A stretch of DNA of 64,000 nt from a bacterium (lineage in GTDB: Bacteria > Electryoneota > RPQS01), in the NCBI GenBank assembly GCA_013360195.1, contig JABWCQ010000010.1, forward strand, positions 62,001 through 126,000, read 5' to 3'. The notes beneath the pieces are model-generated. The model was not told the origin of the DNA, searched no databases, and worked only from the letters and a program-made list of their open reading frames with translations. Positions 24,036 through 32,665 of this stretch are shown piece by piece. Positions within the stretch are counted from its first letter, which is position 1. Every line of letters starts with the position of its first letter. The position numbers and the translations under genes were made by a program.

Positions 24036-25148
24036 CTAACTGCCTGTAGATTCCAACTTCCTCCAGGCATTCGAAACTGCCTCAAAACTGTGTTCGCGAA
24101 CTATCAATTCCCGTCCATTAAATGCATAGCGTTCTCTTTTCTTTTCGTCCGTGAGCAAAGAGTGAATGGCAGCTGCATATGCATCCGGATTATCTCCGTC
24201 AAGTATCAATTCGCCCGTCTCCCCACTGCGCACAACTTCAGCCATATCCCCCGCATCGCTCGTCACCGGAACAGCTCCCGCCGCCATCGCTTCCATCGTT
24301 GCACAAGACAGACCTTCTGAGACTGAGTTGAGCAGATAGACCTTAGCACGTCTGTCATAACTCAAGACATCGTCTGTGTGCCCAATCATCGCCGTGTGCT
24401 TGGCTATTGGTGAATCCAACACCATTCTCTTCACGTCGTCCCGCAGGTGGCCGTCGCCGATCCACACGAATTTCGCATCCGGCTTCAACTTCTGAATACG
24501 TTCAAGAACTCTGACCGTCAACTCCGGGCGTTTCCGCTTTTGCAGATTCGAGATAACAAGTACGTCGATATCCCGCTCTCTGCCGTCCGGACAATAAGTT
24601 TCAGGGTCCACCGCACTGTGAATGTTCACGATTTTTCGAGAATTCACACCGCACTCCAGCAGAAACTCCCGTGCTCTGCAGCCTGGAACGAAAAGCCGGT
24701 CACAATGCTTGAATGCAATCCTGCGCACCCAATTCTCTATCCACTTCGGATTATTCAGCCTTCTGACGACACGATTCACCATCACTTCGGGACGATCCGC
24801 GAAATCCAAATCCAATCGCCCCGCAATCAGATGCACATCAAGCTTCTTTCTGAACATCCACGCCGGTGGATGTGCGAGCATCAAATGTGGCACAGCATTG
24901 TATACCATCACCCGTTCAATGCCCTTGCGTGCGACTTCACGCCACAGTATCAACTCACGCGACAGCAACCTTCCCGTTATTTTTCGCAGCCAGCGCGGAG
25001 GCACTACCCAGCGAACTCGCTCTATCTCTGGCCCGACCCTGTCAGAAACGAAGGTGATTTCAAGGTCTGGCAGCGCATTCAGGAGGGGCGGCAGCTTAGC
25101 CTTCAGGAGATTGTTGTTCAGGGTTGTCGTGATCAGCCAGTGCCGCAA
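24036..25148 (-). CDS. Glycosyltransferase family 4 protein
   Basis: 370-residue cytosolic or membrane-peripheral GT-B enzyme. The C-terminal half has the GT4 features: ISNLQKRKRPELTV, VWIGDGHLRDDV, then SEGLSCATMEAMAAGAVPVTSDAGDMAEVV with the EX7E acidic motif, and GELILDGDN. It should move a sugar from a nucleotide donor to a glycan or lipid, but the substrates are not evident. The frame opens with TTG just after an in-frame stop, so TTG is the only good start. It lies 15 bp after the LRR lipoprotein gene and is probably cotranscribed with it. Confidence 0.88.
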   Translation of the reverse strand: MRHWLITTTLNNNLLKAKLPPLLNALPDLEITFVSDRVGPEIERVRWVVPPRWLRKITGRLLSRELILWREVARKGIERVMVYNAVPHLMLAHPPAWMFRKKLDVHLIAGRLDLDFADRPEVMVNRVVRRLNNPKWIENWVRRIAFKHCDRLFVPGCRAREFLLECGVNSRKIVNIHSAVDPETYCPDGRERDIDVLVISNLQKRKRPELTVRVLERIQKLKPDAKFVWIGDGHLRDDVKRMVLDSPIAKHTAMIGHTDDVLSYDRRAKVYLLNSVSEGLSCATMEAMAAGAVPVTSDAGDMAEVVRSGETGELILDGDNPDAYAAAIHSLLTDEKKRERYAFNGRELIVREHSFEAVSNAWRKLESTGS

Positions 25149-25163
25149 TAGTTACATCCAGGT

Positions 25164-26321
25164 TTATTCGTAGTAAACTTCCACACCACGCTGCTGCATG
25201 CGCGGTATCCAGTAAAAACGCGAACTGTCCGAAAGCGGGTTCTCAAATAGGTAGACGGTGTCAAACGCGCTTAATCCCGAATTCTCGTCCAATGCCAGAA
25301 CTCGTGATATCTGATTCCCCGACAGATACACAACCTGAAGCATCTGCGCATCCTCAAGCACGTCTATGTCCGTGACAAGATTGTTTGACAAATCGAGTGT
25401 GGTGATGTTGTTGAGGTTTGCAAGATACGACACATCACTTATCTGATTGTCGGCAAGATTCAACGATGTTACTTGAGCAAGATTCCGCAGCGGCTCGATT
25501 GAAGTTATCTGGTTGTTGGACAGATAGAGCTGTGTCAAAGAGGTCAGCGTTCGCAGCGGTTCCAGAGATTCAACGTGACTCTCTGTCAGCCAGAGGACTT
25601 CGAGAAATCGAAGCTGCGAAAGCGGGGCAAAATCCTGAACGCCAGAATCTTGAATATACAACCTCCGCAGATTTGAGGCCTGAATGATTGTGCTGATGTC
25701 CGTTGCCGGACAATTACCGATGTCCAGCGCTTCAAGCAGTCTTAAGTCGGCAAGAAAACTCATGTCCGAGATGGGATTCCCGCGAACATACAACTCCCGC
25801 AGTTGCGGACAGGTGCGAAGCGGCTCGGTATTCTCAATCCCGTTAAAGCTCGCATCAAGAGAACGCAGAAACTGGCTGTTGGCGATTGGGCTAATATCGC
25901 TGGCATCATTCCCTGCTATGGCCAGCATCCGGAGCCCGAGCAACTGAATAAGCGGTCCGATATCGCCGATCGAGTTGTAGTTGAGAATCACTGTGTCCAA
26001 TGTTGTCAGCTCCGCGAGTTGCGGAATACTGTCCAGCGCGTTGGCCGACAAATCCAGATACGTGAGGGAGCGCATATACTCAATTCCCGTGAGATCACGT
26101 ATCCCCCATTCTGCCGCATAGAAGTGTGTCAGCCCTTCCAGGTCTCCGACAGTAATCGGGTCTGTAGGTTCCTGCAGGGCCGCCCGCACGGCGTTTTCCA
26201 GGGCAGTATCCGGGAAAGTCACGATCTGGCCGGAAGCCGTAGCCCCCGTAATCGTCTTATCTCGCTCGCAACCCCACTGCAAAACGGCGAAAGCCCATAG
26301 TATCAATAGTGTGGTTCGCAT
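25164..26321 (-). CDS. Leucine-rich-repeat lipoprotein
   Basis: 385 residues. AAGGAGG lies 6 nt before the ATG at 26321. The N-terminus is a lipoprotein signal with lipobox LQWGC (Cys at about 18). Residues about 45-370 are internalin-type LRRs of 21-23 residues (LxxLxxLxLxxNxIxDIxPL), for example LTQLYLSNNQITSIEPL and VTSLNLADNQISDVSYL, about 14 repeats. Such solenoids bind proteins or glycans. The protein should be tethered to the outer membrane. Ligand unknown. It precedes the glycosyltransferase gene. Confidence 0.85.
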   Translation of the reverse strand: MRTTLLILWAFAVLQWGCERDKTITGATASGQIVTFPDTALENAVRAALQEPTDPITVGDLEGLTHFYAAEWGIRDLTGIEYMRSLTYLDLSANALDSIPQLAELTTLDTVILNYNSIGDIGPLIQLLGLRMLAIAGNDASDISPIANSQFLRSLDASFNGIENTEPLRTCPQLRELYVRGNPISDMSFLADLRLLEALDIGNCPATDISTIIQASNLRRLYIQDSGVQDFAPLSQLRFLEVLWLTESHVESLEPLRTLTSLTQLYLSNNQITSIEPLRNLAQVTSLNLADNQISDVSYLANLNNITTLDLSNNLVTDIDVLEDAQMLQVVYLSGNQISRVLALDENSGLSAFDTVYLFENPLSDSSRFYWIPRMQQRGVEVYYE

Positions 26322-26428
26322 TATTCCCTCCTTCAAGGGTAGTTAACCCTAATTTACGATACAAACCCGCCAAAGACAACTTTCATCCGCAACGTGCATT
26401 TTCTTTGAACCCCCATTCATCTCTATAC

Positions 26429-26457
26429 TTGACAATTGTATCTAAATTTCGTTTATT
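26429..26457 (+). promoter_or_regulatory. Candidate sigma70-type promoter for the barrel/cytochrome pair
   Basis: TTGACA (26429-26434) is followed after 17 bp by TTTATT (26452-26457), about 95 bp upstream of the ATG at 26552. The -35 is perfect and the -10 is weak. Confidence 0.5.
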
Positions 26458-26551
26458 GTCATTAATGAAAGTTAGACCCGTAGAACATTGCCTTTGAAGC
26501 AATTCGCTCGCTGTTTTGCAATGTTAAACTTTTGTTAAATGGAGATTAAGA

Positions 26552-27268
26552 ATGTTTTTGCGATTTGGGTTGGTTCTTTCGACAATTGCGATATTGTCAC
26601 TTTCATCTACTTTAGCCCTCGCTGACCGCCGTTTCTATGTCTGGACTTACCAATACCAAACAATGCCGCAGGGCAATACGGAGCTTGAGCTGTATCAAAC
26701 AACCAAAATGCGAGAGGTGGACCAAAACGAATTCCGGATCGAAATCGAGCACGGCCTGACCTCGCGGTGGGACGCGTCGTTGTATGAAATCTTCGTCCAA
26801 AACGAAGGCAGCGCCATGAAGTGGGACGCTTGGCAACTACGCACTCGCTATCGTTTTGGAGAAGTTGATCAGTACTTCATGGACCCGCTGGTCTATATAG
26901 AATATAACCGCAAGACGGAGACTTCTTCTCCCAACAAGCTGGAAGGCAAACTGATTCTTGCCAAGACAGTGGACAAATGGAACATCGCCGTGAATCCTGT
27001 GTATGAGTACTTTTTCGCTCCAGACACCAAACATGAGGTTGGTTTTGACTTAGGCACATCCATTGAATTCCACCCCAAATTCGTGGCAGGTCTGGAATCC
27101 ACAACCCGCGTGGAGTTCGAAGAGGATGAGAATGTCACTGAAAGCTATCTGGGCCCTACCGTATCATTTGCCTCAGGCGGACTGTGGTTATCGGCTGGAA
27201 TCGCGGCAGGCATAACGGATGACAGCGATGATTCAAGATTCCGCATGATTATGGGTATTGACCTGTGA
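26552..27268 (+). CDS. Small outer-membrane beta-barrel-like protein
   Basis: 238 residues with a signal peptide (cleavage near ALAD). The mature part alternates polar and hydrophobic residues in short strands rich in Tyr, Trp and Phe (RRFYVWTYQYQ, DAWQLRTRYRF, NIAVNPVYEYFF), with acidic turns, and ends in a strand MIMGIDL. This suggests a barrel of 10-12 strands. The sequence is not a family I can name. Its 3' end overlaps a small cytochrome lipoprotein gene by 4 bp (GTGA). Confidence 0.7.
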   Translation: MFLRFGLVLSTIAILSLSSTLALADRRFYVWTYQYQTMPQGNTELELYQTTKMREVDQNEFRIEIEHGLTSRWDASLYEIFVQNEGSAMKWDAWQLRTRYRFGEVDQYFMDPLVYIEYNRKTETSSPNKLEGKLILAKTVDKWNIAVNPVYEYFFAPDTKHEVGFDLGTSIEFHPKFVAGLESTTRVEFEEDENVTESYLGPTVSFASGGLWLSAGIAAGITDDSDDSRFRMIMGIDL

Positions 27269-27522
27269 TTCGTAAAACCCTCATTCTTACGACCTTGTGG
27301 CTGCTCGCTGGATGTGCAGCTAAGGAGATCAAGCCCTCCGCGCCTTTGTCAGACGGCGAGAGGCTCTATCGAGCGAACTGCGCGTCCTGCCACTCACTGC
27401 GTAAGGCTTCGGACTTTACGGATGATGAATGGCCTATTTATGTGGAGCGTTACGGTGCCAAGCTTCACCTTACCGCCGAGCAGCGAGCACTTATACTGAA
27501 TCACCTTAAGACATCAAATTAG
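27265..27522 (+). CDS. Small c-type cytochrome-like lipoprotein
   Basis: 85 residues starting at a GTG that overlaps the barrel gene. The signal has lipobox LLAGC (Cys17), so the mature protein of about 69 residues is lipid-anchored. CASCH at about 39-43 is a heme-c attachment motif. No Met suited to be an axial ligand follows it, so coordination may be His/other or penta-coordinate. Coupling to an outer-membrane barrel gene suggests that the two proteins work together in the envelope, perhaps in electron transfer, but this rests on context alone. Confidence 0.8.
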   Translation: MIRKTLILTTLWLLAGCAAKEIKPSAPLSDGERLYRANCASCHSLRKASDFTDDEWPIYVERYGAKLHLTAEQRALILNHLKTSN

Positions 27523-27541
27523 TCGTCAGACCTGATAGACA

Positions 27542-27574
27542 AGCCCCCCGGTGCGGAGCAAGCACCGGGGGGCT
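27542..27574. terminator. Convergent hairpin terminator
   Basis: A 13-bp perfect stem (AGCCCCCCGGTGC / GCACCGGGGGGCT) with a 7-nt loop stands between two converging genes. T-tracts are poor on both sides, so efficiency is uncertain. Confidence 0.7.
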
Positions 27575-27599
27575 ATTTGTAAGGGAGATCGGAAGTCCC

Positions 27600-29837
27600 T
27601 TATTTCAGGAGCATCATCTTCTTCATGTCAGTAAACTCAGCCGTCTGAAGACGATAGAAGTACATTCCGCTCGGTAATCCGGTCGCATCAAAACTAACCG
27701 TATACTTTCCGGCATCCTGACGTCCGTTGACCAAGCTTGCAACCTCACGTCCCAACAGGTCGAATATCACAAGAGAGACATCTGTGGCACTCGCCAGTTC
27801 AAATGCGATCTCTGTCGTCGGATTGAACGGGTTGGGGAAATTTTGGTGCAACGTGAATGTTTCGACAGTCGTGTTTACCGGTTCAACATGCCCGCTGACT
27901 TCCGCCACAGGCATTCTGTTGCCGTTTAGATCTATCGTTACAAGTCTGTAACGATAGCTTAGGCCTTCCTCCACATTCCGGTCGGCAAATACGTATTGGT
28001 GCGTACTGACGGACGTTCCCGCACCCGCGACAAGATCACCCGCACGAAGCCAGCCGGAGCCGTTCCAGCGCTGAACCTCATAGGCGTCATTGTCTTGTTC
28101 TGAAGCAGTGGTCCAGCTGAGCAGCATATGTCCGTTGATGCTGGTCGCTGTGAACGAAATCAGTTGAACGGGGAGCTGCAGATCGGCGATAATGTAATCT
28201 TCCGTTTCGCCAAGAATATCGTCTACATAAGTCTGTGCCGAACTGCAGTCCAGGAGATCACCTTCGCGTGTCGGAGTCTCGCCTCCGCAGGAAAGCAAGC
28301 GGAATCTCAAATGGCCGTCATAGCGTCCGAACTCGAGCGTGCCTGGATCCAGGAAGCAAACTTCCGTCGTGAACATGGTATTCGGACCTTCTGCATAGTA
28401 AAGGTAGCCGGGGATGATGCACTCGCTTGCAGTGAAGTCACCGAAGCTGAATTCATCATCGAAGTCGCAGTCAAGATTTCCGTCTTTCCACGCCCACAGG
28501 TACAGAGGTGTTCCAGGCAGATATGAGGGTCCGGTCGTTATGGCTACTTCAACACAAACTGTTTCACCGGGCATCCACGAGCCGCCGGGATTATCTTCCG
28601 GCAAGAAGAATACACCGTCGTCACATATGTCCGCGTCAACTGTATTCGGAAACTGCTCATGAGTGACACACTCGCCCAACCACGCTATCTGCTGTTCGCT
28701 TGCGAATACTGCATTGGCAGGTCCGCCGCTTTCAGGAGTATTCGTCGGATAACATGGCTGTTCCTCCTCATTCAGGTTGGGAAGGTCGCCAAGATCATAT
28801 CCATCCGGACCCGGAGGGATCTGACGGCATGACATGTACACAACTAGTTTCGATGACCATATTTCAGTCGCCCAGGCGCATTGATCAGAAAAAGCGTCAA
28901 TGTCCACAAAGACCTCAACCTCACCGTCTTCGAGATCACCAAGCGAAACAGGGAATTTGGTCTCTGACAATGAAAGGTTGTTGCCGGGTTCCACCCACGG
29001 ATTTAAGATGCCAGTCGGAAAGTCATCACTGTCAATCCAAACTTCATCCCACTGGCAACGTGAAGCGTCACGAGACGGATCACCTTGACCGCAGTAGTCA
29101 TTTTCATACGCGCAAATGATGACACATGCCGAGTCGATCGTGAAATCCTGACACTCAATACCTTCAGTGCTGAAGAAATGACTCCAGCCGAAGTCCTGAT
29201 TGTACCAATTGTAATAGCCAAAACCGACCCACTCGCCGTCTTCATTTGCAGAGCTTTCCTGACACGGCACTCCTTCCGTAAGCCAGGGTCCGTTGTAGTT
29301 CGGTTCCGACGAATTCGCATCCACCGTCTCAACAAAGATTATTGAGTTGCCTTCGAACGTAAGACCGTCCTCCAGACCGATGGATCCGCACGGAGAGTTG
29401 CAGGCATTGATGTAAAGCTGCATTTCGCCGTCACCTTCCACCGTAAGATAGTAGGTGCCTTGCTCCAGCCAAGCACATTCAATCTCCCTGTACGAACCCA
29501 CTAAACCGCGTGGAAAAAGCTGTTCACCGTCACAGCAGCCGGACAGCAAGTAAAGCCATCCGCTTTCACCGTCGGTATCAAGACTGATGCTGTAAAGCCC
29601 GTTCTCTTGTACGAGCAGTTGAAAAGTCTGATCACCGGATGGTCGGCGGCCACAGTTGCTTTCATCATCAACATCAATGTAGAAGTCATACAAGAAATCA
29701 TCCGTCTCTGAGTTCAAATTGAACTCAGCAGAGGCTGAACATTCATCCAAACTTCGCGGACCGCTTCGGCCATCCGCCCACGCATGTGATGCTGTCATCA
29801 CTGCGAGGATCATTAACATACATTGCAAGAGTTTCAC
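27600..29837 (-). CDS. Large secreted protein with GEVED domain and type IX-like sorting domain
   Basis: 745 residues with a signal peptide (cleavage after SHAWA). Residues about 30-145 form a PPC-like module (NGLYSISLDTDG, then GTYYLTVEGDGE). The middle holds a GEVED-type domain: GVFFLPEDNPGGSWMPGETV, then YLWAWKDGNLDCDFDDEF, and GETEDYI at its end. A fibronectin-like stretch (SWTTASEQDNDAYEVQRW) leads to the sorting domain, with NPFNPTTEIAF, SLVIFDLLGREV and a terminal MKKMMLLK. This is the clearest type IX-like C-terminus in the window. Very acidic with many Cys; probably cell-surface or released. Function unknown. Confidence 0.85.
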   Translation of the reverse strand: MKLLQCMLMILAVMTASHAWADGRSGPRSLDECSASAEFNLNSETDDFLYDFYIDVDDESNCGRRPSGDQTFQLLVQENGLYSISLDTDGESGWLYLLSGCCDGEQLFPRGLVGSYREIECAWLEQGTYYLTVEGDGEMQLYINACNSPCGSIGLEDGLTFEGNSIIFVETVDANSSEPNYNGPWLTEGVPCQESSANEDGEWVGFGYYNWYNQDFGWSHFFSTEGIECQDFTIDSACVIICAYENDYCGQGDPSRDASRCQWDEVWIDSDDFPTGILNPWVEPGNNLSLSETKFPVSLGDLEDGEVEVFVDIDAFSDQCAWATEIWSSKLVVYMSCRQIPPGPDGYDLGDLPNLNEEEQPCYPTNTPESGGPANAVFASEQQIAWLGECVTHEQFPNTVDADICDDGVFFLPEDNPGGSWMPGETVCVEVAITTGPSYLPGTPLYLWAWKDGNLDCDFDDEFSFGDFTASECIIPGYLYYAEGPNTMFTTEVCFLDPGTLEFGRYDGHLRFRLLSCGGETPTREGDLLDCSSAQTYVDDILGETEDYIIADLQLPVQLISFTATSINGHMLLSWTTASEQDNDAYEVQRWNGSGWLRAGDLVAGAGTSVSTHQYVFADRNVEEGLSYRYRLVTIDLNGNRMPVAEVSGHVEPVNTTVETFTLHQNFPNPFNPTTEIAFELASATDVSLVIFDLLGREVASLVNGRQDAGKYTVSFDATGLPSGMYFYRLQTAEFTDMKKMMLLK

Positions 29838-30227
29838 ATGCTCCTCCGATCCTATCTATTTCACCAATACAATATCTCTTTTGAAATCTGTTGCGCCTCC
29901 GCAACAATCAGCTGACCAAAACAAAAACCACCGATTCAACTCTTATATTTACAAAATCTTGCGTTCTTTGTCCGAGAAATTCGTTATTACATATAAAAGT
30001 ATATCCCCGCTCACCTATCCGCAATGATTCCAGAACACTAAGACCGACATGTCCGGGTCTCTTACCCTAACTCATATTGTTGTTATTCTGACACTTGTGC
30101 TTAATATAGTTGGTATGGTCTACGTCTCACCGGACCGTTAACTTATCACTGGTGTCGTAACCAACAACAAGCCAGCTTTTCCGCTTGACAATTGCCGGGG
30201 TGTTGATTACATTGCGGTTTCCTTTTC
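29838..30227. other. Gene-free gap upstream of tRNA-Phe
   Basis: AT-rich DNA between the GEVED gene start and the tRNA. Apart from the tRNA promoter at its right end I see no gene or repeat. Confidence 0.5.
30185..30213 (+). promoter_or_regulatory. Promoter of tRNA-Phe
   Basis: TTGACA (30185-30190), a 17-bp spacer and TACATT (30208-30213) place the start of transcription a few bases before the tRNA at 30228. Confidence 0.75.
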
Positions 30228-30300
<73 letters not shown>

Positions 30301-30907
30301 CCTCAAAGCCTGTCACCTCTGTGATGGGCTTTTCTCTTGCAAAATGCAATTGCCCCTGTTTGCACCGAACCCCGCACCGCCGGGAGATTCGGCTGGTGCG
30401 GGGTTCAAAAAACTTTCCACCTCGGATGACCGGCACGTACAACTCCCGTTGTTACGTTCCAAGCCTAATTTAGCCTCTGAAACAGGGCAAAGTCAATTCA
30501 AAACATTGTCTTACGAAATTTTTGTGATGTCAATTCCTTCAACACCCGCATCCTTCTTGTTTCCTTACACTTCACGGCCTTCAGTGTTATGTCCATCCTC
30601 ATAACACCTTTCAGTAAGTCTGCAGAGAGAACTAAAGTTTCCAGAACGCCATGCCTCCGATCAAGCACATTGCCTTCTTCGCGTAGAATTCACTGCAACA
30701 ATTTATCAGCTGATTGGTCTTATCATTTGTAGGGGGGATAAATCATTATAAGTAGCATTGGTGGAGATCCGCCAAGGCTTTATCAAGAGCTTGCTTGGCC
30801 TTTTGCGCGATCTGACGCGGGACCCATGATCGCAGGGAGCCAAAGCAATAGAAACCCCCGACAATGACACCGGTCGGGGGTTTCGCCATTTCATGCCTTA
30901 AGTCTAA
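30301..30907. other. Gene-free region downstream of tRNA-Phe
   Basis: About 600 bp without a convincing reading frame, integrase remnant or duplicated tRNA end. A weak GCCAAG/CTTGGC dyad occurs near 30770-30800. The only strong feature is the terminator at 30851-30884. Confidence 0.5.
30851..30884 (-). terminator. Terminator of the DUF2135-like lipoprotein gene
   Basis: A 12-bp perfect stem (GAAACCCCCGAC / GTCGGGGGTTTC) with a 10-nt loop lies 23 bp after the stop at 30908. It is followed on the minus strand by TATTGC, a poor T-tract. Confidence 0.75.
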
Positions 30908-32569
30908 TTAGCGTCGCGCCATGATGGGTAACTTGGTGATATGCGGTGGAGGCGAGGAGTGAAAAAGGCCCCCAGGAGGGTACATTCTCAAAGCTCCATG
31001 ATAGACTTCAAATTGCGCCACTTCTAGTGATTGTTCATTAGGCAGCACACGGTCATACGTTTCGACCTGAACGCCGTTCACTAGCCTCACGTTGAACGGC
31101 ATCTGCGACAAGCCGTTGCCGCAATCTGACCACCAGTCAACCCAGATTGAATACTCGCCGTCCGGAGCAGTCTGCCAAAAAATATTCTCAGGTGTTCCGT
31201 TCTGATAATTTCCGCAGAGATTGTCCCGGTCAAGAGTTCCACCGGTTGCTGTCGATGCATTGCCAAAGTAACATCGTTCGCCGGATGGTTCATAGACCCA
31301 TAGGTCTAAATCAATCGAGGCCTCGCTGAACCACTGAAGTGTCACTTGTACCTCTCCCGTCCCAACGGGGACAGAAGGCTCCGGTATACAGCCACAGGTA
31401 CCGTCAACGGGTTGCGGGATCGACCCGTCCGTGATGAAATCGGTCCATTCCGCAACACAGTTTCCTCCACCCTCCCATTCGCGTGCCGCAGGTTGATTTA
31501 TAACCACCGACCGCGACTGTCTCTGCCACACTCCGTTGCTGCCCAATCGCTGCATACAAATGGTGTAGCTGCCTTGCGGCAGAAACCAACGCCCGTTCTC
31601 TTCCCAGCCGAATGCGCTGTTCGCGTAGGCGATGTTTAGCCCGTTTTGCGGAACAAACAGCTGGTCACGCAGCGGATAGGTCAACAAGTAGTTCTCCACA
31701 CAAAGCTGCACCCAGTCGGCATTCCCCGCATCCACTTGCACACAACCCCAACCCTGCGGGTCGAGGCCGCTGGACGTCGAGGCCGCCGCAAACCATGTCG
31801 AAAGCTCGTACGTCTGCGCCGTGATAGAATGAAATCCTGCGTCGTATACACCGCCGAAACTCTCAAGCTCTGAGGTCGTCGGATTAATCCGGTATAGCGT
31901 GACTTCACGGTTTTCGACATTTGCGTTGTCCAGCAACGGAAGAGTCAGCTCCAGTGGATATCGGAATACGAAGCCTCCGGGTGTGAAGCGATAGTAGTTG
32001 GAAACACGTGTCTCGCCCTGCGGCGGCTGAACGGTCGCGGTGGTATCGCGTGAAATTGAAAAAACCATCGTCGCAACGCGATTCTCTTCGTCGAGCGGCA
32101 CCGCGCCTAACGGGATGCGAAGCTGGGCCCCATGACGGGTACGGATCACCCCATTGTTGTCGGAGCGAAAGACTCCTGTCGCCACATCCGCGTTTACCAC
32201 ATCAACTCGCTGCTCGTCCTCACCGGACCTCCCGACATTGTCGTATGCAACGACACGAATGTCATATACTCCATCGCCAAGTGTTTCAGTGTTCCATTCC
32301 CATGAGCTTGACGGACTGCCCGCGCCTGGGTTCGGGTCGGTGTACAAGGCCTCATCCTCCACGAAATACACAATCCGATCCAACGCATTCCCGTTCGCAT
32401 CGTGGCCAAATACTTCAACAGTAACAGTACCGCTCAGTTCGCCGCTGCCTGATGGGGTCAGTATCGTAACTGTCGGATTTCCGACCGTCGGTTCGGTGGA
32501 TTCCTCTTCACAGGCCGTGATGAAAATCAACAGCAGCATCGTGCAGAGTGCAAGAGTGTTGCCTGACAT
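30908..32569 (-). CDS. Lipoprotein with Ig-like, ZU5-like and DUF2135/YfaP-like domains
   Basis: 553 residues. Lipobox FITAC (Cys at about 20) follows a short hydrophobic segment. Residues about 30-125 are an Ig-like domain (TVTILTPSGSGELSGTVTVEV). Residues about 140-240 hold a ZU5-like block (GAQLRIPLGAVPL). Residues about 430-535 resemble DUF2135/YfaP: VQVTLQWFSEASIDLDLWVYEP and NGTPENIFWQTAPDGEYSIWVDWWS. The mixture is typical of surface lipoproteins in this window. No catalytic motif seen. Confidence 0.75.
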   Translation of the reverse strand: MSGNTLALCTMLLLIFITACEEESTEPTVGNPTVTILTPSGSGELSGTVTVEVFGHDANGNALDRIVYFVEDEALYTDPNPGAGSPSSSWEWNTETLGDGVYDIRVVAYDNVGRSGEDEQRVDVVNADVATGVFRSDNNGVIRTRHGAQLRIPLGAVPLDEENRVATMVFSISRDTTATVQPPQGETRVSNYYRFTPGGFVFRYPLELTLPLLDNANVENREVTLYRINPTTSELESFGGVYDAGFHSITAQTYELSTWFAAASTSSGLDPQGWGCVQVDAGNADWVQLCVENYLLTYPLRDQLFVPQNGLNIAYANSAFGWEENGRWFLPQGSYTICMQRLGSNGVWQRQSRSVVINQPAAREWEGGGNCVAEWTDFITDGSIPQPVDGTCGCIPEPSVPVGTGEVQVTLQWFSEASIDLDLWVYEPSGERCYFGNASTATGGTLDRDNLCGNYQNGTPENIFWQTAPDGEYSIWVDWWSDCGNGLSQMPFNVRLVNGVQVETYDRVLPNEQSLEVAQFEVYHGALRMYPPGGLFHSSPPPHITKLPIMARR

Positions 32570-32622
32570 AGTCGCTCCTCATAGTTAATCACTATGAATA
32601 GAGCAAAGACCGTGCACAAAAA

Positions 32623-32644
32623 AGGACGACCAGGTGGCCGTCCT
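32623..32644 (-). terminator. Terminator of the beta-helix gene
   Basis: AGGACG / CGTCCT stem continued inward by CCA/TGG with one mismatch. On the minus strand it is followed by TTTTTTG, 20 bp after the stop at 32666. Confidence 0.85.
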
Positions 32645-32665
32645 ATAACTTATTGCAGAGGCAAT

